A DNA stretch of 7,611 nucleotides from Bacteroidales bacterium (GTDB lineage Bacteria > Bacteroidota > Bacteroidia > Bacteroidales > P3): positions 1 through 7,611 of the forward strand of contig JAFWOP010000166.1 of NCBI GenBank assembly GCA_017545365.1. Direction: 5' to 3'. This document shows positions 6,701 to 7,611 of this stretch, in pieces (the stretch's first letter is position 1; each line of letters opens with the position of its first letter). Below the pieces are notes generated by a model. The model was given only the letters and a program-made list of their open reading frames with translations. It did no database searches and was not told the origin of the DNA. A program made the translations under genes and the position numbers.

Positions 6701-7611
6701 ACATCACTGTCACAGGCAACACCTACGCCTTCACTGCTCTGCAACCTGCCACGGAATATACCTACCGTGTGCGTCAGGACTGCGACAGCCTCGGCTACAG
6801 CGACTGGACTGAAGGCACCTTCGTGACCGACAGCCTGCCCTGCCTGCCGCCCGACAGCCTCACCGTCACCGGCATCACCAACGTCGATGCCACCTTCGAC
6901 TGGCAGCCCTTCGGCTACGAGACCATGTGGGAAGTCCGCGTGTGGAACACCGCCGGCTTCGACAACACCAACACCGTCACCACGCATCCCGTGGTGCTGA
7001 GCGGCTTCACCGCCGGCGTGACCTACAATGCCTCGGTGCGCCCGTTGTGCGGCACGGCCCACAACATCTTGGGCGACTGGGGCGACACGGTGACCTTCAC
7101 CGCCGCCACCTGCCCCGACGTGACGGGCCTGACAGCCGGGGGCGTGCAGCCCAACAGCCTGACGCTGAGCTGGACCAACAACCCGGCCGCCGAGAGCTGG
7201 GTTATCGAGTACGGCTTCACCGGCTTCGAGCAGGGCACCGGCACCCAGGCCGTGTCCACCACGCCGACCTATGTGGTGACAGGGCTACTTGAGGAGACCG
7301 GCTACGACTTCTACGTCCGCGCCATGTGCGACGACAACTGGTACAGCGAGAACTGGGCCCACGTGACCGCCACGACCCCGTATGGCGGCGTCATCTGCGA
7401 CGCACCCACGGGCGTGAACGCGGTGGTCGCGGGCAACGCCGCCACCATCAGCTGGACCGCCGGCACGGGCAATCTCAACTACGAGCTCGAGTACGGCCCC
7501 CACGGCTTCGCCCACGGCACCGGCATGACCCAGTCGGCCACAGCCTCGCCTGTCACGGTGTCCAACCTCAACTACGAGACGCAGTACGACGTGTATGTGC
7601 GCGCCTTCTGC
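652..7611 (+). CDS. Giant secreted multidomain surface protein with FN3, CUB, MAM-like and unassigned repeat domains (3' truncated)
   Basis: The frame runs 2320 codons from ATG 652 to the window edge without a stop. The start is chosen because it gives a good signal peptide: a basic MQKHLQK segment, a hydrophobic core (LLLVVAMLVVPWVV) and a VQA cleavage site after residue 23. No Shine-Dalgarno sequence is present, as is usual in Bacteroidota. Module order by residue: A1 24-200, FN3 201-293, J1 294-459, FN3 460-553, CUB1 554-670, FN3 671-769, A2 770-957, FN3 963-1047, J2 1048-1210, FN3 1211-1299, J3 1300-1477, FN3 1478-1571, CUB2 1572-1685, FN3 1690-1780, A3 1781-1970, then FN3 domains from 1975 to the edge, the last one cut. 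No catalytic domain or motif is seen. The make-up suggests an extracellular binding or adhesion protein. By analogy with its neighbour it may end in a T9SS sorting domain, but that end is not visible. Boundaries are approximate. Confidence 0.92.
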   Translation, partial: MQKHLQKLLLVVAMLVVPWVVQAQTHYTIQVGSGTETSPYVPDYGYYNYSYTQAIYTAGEVGLDGVIDTLAFQVDNGGLTRTLNIYMAEVSRTSFSSTSDAVGATNFHLVYSGSVAWTTGWVTIALDSTFTYQDSGSLVIAVIDQTGSYSSGYPYYAGTTMSNNRSLYAYNDNNSYSLTSTLTSTTSFLPNIRLGISSTSEYCATPSDLAASDLVNDEATISWTENGGATSWELIVSDTAVTNFSDWSPITTSATTYALSGLTGNTLYYVYVRALCSSTSISAWSNVMTFRSACMGSTAVPYSTGFEDLTTGEMPNCWLLVQSGSSSASTFPSAYVYPTNARNSNVYFEFESSHGETEVAALPVMDNINTLFLSFYASVMNTNFTLEVGVMEDDTVFVPVDTVALTAGVGNNWSGSYYPYTVYFNDYMGNGDRIALRVTPTSNNYTLMMDDFVVDEIPNCLPPTRFRVDSIGADWAVLGWHEVGEAYEWEVIYDTLLFNPDTTTLMGITAFDTSIVLNNLVFENTYYAYVRANCGDYSPWVGPLEFVPGQFVMRPSGSDTIRTCGFTIFDDGGQNGEYNVGTDFTLVVYPSSDDSVVTFWGNTDLYVSYAHLRIYEGVGLNGALLWQSTTGNYTDVIPLTRSNVGPITVRFTAGSYNYGYTGFVLHTGCEAAPACAVVQNVTVSTVGTSSAHVSWNVAGTNFGVPSGYEVECQETATNVVAYTGTATTTRTTILGLTANTEYKVRVRAVCDNNAYGSWDSTYLTTSRMPCMVYDTALHDSVTISGLNASTSYYYPVNNYYRNSYTQQIVLSEEMGGSSTVINGIDFQYAYSSPNTYKTHCAIYLANTDVSSLASSFVAYDTTFHMVYNGPLVCNTGWNHFDFSTPFVYDGSKNLLIIVIDSSNDYNGSSYTFNTHSTSNLSRYMQTDGSYYDITNIYLTNGSVGSSRNNMRLHVAGCSMMATCARPTVTVDTVTYDMINLSWAPGYQETSWSVEYKAEGDSVWIDEGSVSTPSYSFTMLNSDTRYLFRIGSICTDTTMTTELAVRTTCIPDTIPFSYGFETFTSTSGQPAPSCWFKGTNYSSYEYPLGSNSYAHSGSQSLYFYSYSDIYNYVALPVFAAPVDSLEVSFWLYTTYASDYSTIAVGVMTDPENINTFTQVATVTVDQSYVWKPFHVRFNTYSGSGTNIAFKYSDGDYYSLYLDDITVDYIRPCPRLENVTLLNVTTDSAIFTWDGDARTSFEIEYGPSGFTHDSGTFVHTTVDTVILAGLTPNTAYDFYVRSFCDDGDTSSWSNAYSFRTDCLKLTALPYFEDFESVPPGMGSSYSTDFVPCWTRSIDPDDSYYYPYIDTWGGYSGSNYIYWYWSSYNYFDPWITLPEIDTNVLSIDSLQLNFWAYNSSADYSTPRILVGVMANPSQELSFQVIDTIEITSDDWALYEIPLNNYTGHGASHIALKAMPPAGNTYWYAYIDDVTLDYIPSCPHVDDIAMTANTPTSVTMGWTERGNATNWEVAIDSVATAIPIADTIVSGTPSVTFSGLTSAQYYYVWVRAVCGAGDTSEWAGPAVAIPNSWNMRANQTDTIYMCGGMVFDDGGPLGRYAKNQSSTLVIMPVDTNWIISLSGEGYTDYSYDYITIYDGVGSTGLQRWNDYGEYSTTFGPIESYSGPLTITFQSDNYTQYDGFSIEVNCLTTHCRVMGVQLNPAVPASGNQLSLIWNNNGAMLYQVEYGATGFTQGTGTMLTTTTNSITITGLTQLGIYDVYLRSICGVGDTGAWVLHTYQTAICEGETHVEDYDASMSTTTSYYGPIGYSLYNNSFVQTIIDSAHLAGLDGDITAFAFSPNNVVSGSYFTNMTVYLANVSEDNLSSAFITPDSNHQFVKVLDSANLCFTTTGWQPHAFDTAFTWDGHSNLLLTVKRDHGSYSSSNSFDAHNTTGARTRYCYSDVTTFDINTVNSSGVYSYTQNLVGDVRFYSCGTIACPQPVITNETHDYESVTLTWTGTSNTYEVNIKEASAAVWSVPDITVTGNTYAFTALQPATEYTYRVRQDCDSLGYSDWTEGTFVTDSLPCLPPDSLTVTGITNVDATFDWQPFGYETMWEVRVWNTAGFDNTNTVTTHPVVLSGFTAGVTYNASVRPLCGTAHNILGDWGDTVTFTAATCPDVTGLTAGGVQPNSLTLSWTNNPAAESWVIEYGFTGFEQGTGTQAVSTTPTYVVTGLLEETGYDFYVRAMCDDNWYSENWAHVTATTPYGGVICDAPTGVNAVVAGNAATISWTAGTGNLNYELEYGPHGFAHGTGMTQSATASPVTVSNLNYETQYDVYVRAFC
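721..1251 (+). other. Domain A, copy 1 (unassigned beta-rich domain)
   Basis: This is the first mature domain, residues 24-200. It shares an ordered set of motifs with two later copies: a Tyr-rich start leading to YSYTQAI, then GLDGVIDTLAFQV, a NIYMAEV strand, TTGW, and GSLVIAVID. It is rich in Tyr, Thr and Ser with no charged catalytic cluster and no Cys. A carbohydrate- or protein-binding beta-sandwich is plausible, but I do not recognise a named family. Confidence 0.7.
1531..2028 (+). other. MAM/cleaved-adhesin-like jelly-roll domain J1
   Basis: Residues 294-459. It opens with PYSTGFEDLTTGEMPNCW and closes with MMDDFVVDEIPNC. The opening GFE...P..CW and the closing DD.xVD are typical of the MAM-like or cleaved-adhesin (choice-of-anchor J) class found in Bacteroidota surface proteins. 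These are non-catalytic extracellular modules thought to bind ligands or space other domains. Confidence 0.7.
2311..2661 (+). other. CUB-like domain, copy 1
   Basis: Residues 554-670. It shows TCGFTIFDDGGQNGEY at the start, LRIYEGVGLNG in the middle and a YTGFVLHTGC end, the usual order for bacterial CUB domains. At the two positions where many CUB domains carry calcium-binding Asp it has Ala610 (YAH) and Gly654 (FTAGS), so metal binding is probably lost or weakened. Confidence 0.75.
2959..3522 (+). other. Domain A, copy 2
   Basis: Residues 770-957. It matches copy 1 through NSYTQQI, INGIDFQY, CAIYLANTD, NTGWNHFDF and NLLIIVID. Unlike copy 1 it contains cysteines, one in the AIYLAN strand, one before NTGW and one in the closing AGC. 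FN3 domains flank it on both sides. Confidence 0.7.
3793..4281 (+). other. MAM/cleaved-adhesin-like jelly-roll domain J2
   Basis: Residues 1048-1210. It begins PFSYGFETF, continues to PSCWF, and ends YLDDITVDYIRPC. Inside are SLYFYSY and LEVSFWLYT strands and a GVMTDPENINTF segment, all typical of this jelly-roll class. It is the closest in style to J3, from which it is separated by one FN3 domain. Confidence 0.75.
4549..5082 (+). other. MAM/cleaved-adhesin-like jelly-roll domain J3
   Basis: Residues 1300-1477. It begins PYFEDFESVPPG and reaches VPCW, then LQLNFWAYNS and LVGVMANPSQ, and ends AYIDDVTLDYIPSC. An aromatic-rich stretch (YIYWYWSSYNYFDPW) in the middle is unusual and could form a ligand-binding surface. 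The extra J-FN3 pair distinguishes the second super-repeat from the first. Confidence 0.75.
5365..5706 (+). other. CUB-like domain, copy 2
   Basis: Residues 1572-1685. It contains MCGGMVFDDGGPLGRY, YDYITIYDGVGSTG and ITFQSDNYTQYDGFSIEVNC, a close match to the CUB consensus. Asp1628 in YDY and Asp1671 in FQSDN sit where calcium-binding CUB domains have their acidic ligands. Eighteen bases of the FDDGG region (5408-5425) are identical to CUB1 (2354-2371). Confidence 0.8.
5992..6561 (+). other. Domain A, copy 3
   Basis: Residues 1781-1970. It shares NSFVQTII, GLDGDITAFAFSP, MTVYLANVS, TTTGWQPHAFDTAF and NLLLTVKRD with copies 1 and 2. It directly precedes the terminal tandem FN3 run instead of alternating with J and CUB domains. 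Confidence 0.7.
6574..7611 (+). repeat. Tandem run of four FN3 domains (last one cut by the window edge)
   Basis: Four FN3 units of about 90 residues follow each other at 6574, 6841, 7111 and 7396. Each starts with a Cys and Pro-rich linker, has a Trp in the B strand (LTWTG, FDWQP, LSWTN, ISWTA) and a VR..C motif in the F strand (VRQDC, VRPLC, VRAMC, VRAFC). Units three and four share EYG..GF..GTG. FN3 domains usually act as spacers or binding modules outside the cell. Seven more FN3 domains of the same style are interspersed upstream at 1252, 2029, 2662, 3538, 4282, 5083 and 5719. Confidence 0.85.

Noticed and set aside
652..7611. Assigning the giant protein as a gingipain or haemagglutinin
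   Set aside because: J domains resemble the adhesin modules of those proteins, but no protease domain is seen and the C-terminus is missing, so a specific name is not supported.

Overview
The window looks like chromosomal DNA from a member of the Bacteroidota, most likely a Bacteroidales species. Three things point there. The first gene ends in a type IX secretion system (T9SS) type A sorting domain. The intergenic region carries a good match to the Bacteroidetes promoter (TTG, 21 bp, TAnnTTTG). The large gene is a chain of FN3, CUB and MAM/adhesin-like modules of the kind common in Bacteroidales surface proteins and starts without a Shine-Dalgarno sequence. I cannot name a genus or species.

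Layout. Positions 2-307 hold the 3' end of a gene whose start lies upstream of the window. Positions 308-651 are a non-coding gap. It holds, in order, a tandem array of CCTAGG units spaced 10 bp apart that can fold in two exclusive ways, a strong intrinsic terminator (373-409), a 30-bp A/T palindrome, a promoter, and a leader of about 100 nt with a small hairpin at its expected 5' end. From 652 to the window end (7611) there is one uninterrupted reading frame of 2320 codons with no stop, so the gene is cut off at its 3' end. All other long open frames in this stretch, including several antisense ones, are shadows of it.

The giant protein has a signal peptide (residues 1-23) followed by about 19 extracellular beta-rich modules. 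I use A for a domain I could not assign to a named family, F for FN3, J for a MAM/cleaved-adhesin-like jelly roll, and CUB. The order is A1-F1-J1-F2-CUB1-F3 / A2-F4-J2-F5-J3-F6-CUB2-F7 / A3-F8-F9-F10-F11... This reads as a higher-order repeat, A-F-J-F-(J-F)-CUB-F, occurring twice, followed by a third A that leads into a tandem run of FN3 domains with higher GC content.

How the genes relate: both proteins appear to be exported. The upstream one is a T9SS cargo. The large one is probably also T9SS-secreted, or cell-surface anchored, and may act in adhesion or glycan/protein binding. That is inference, because its C-terminus is outside the window. The strong terminator and separate promoter indicate two transcription units.
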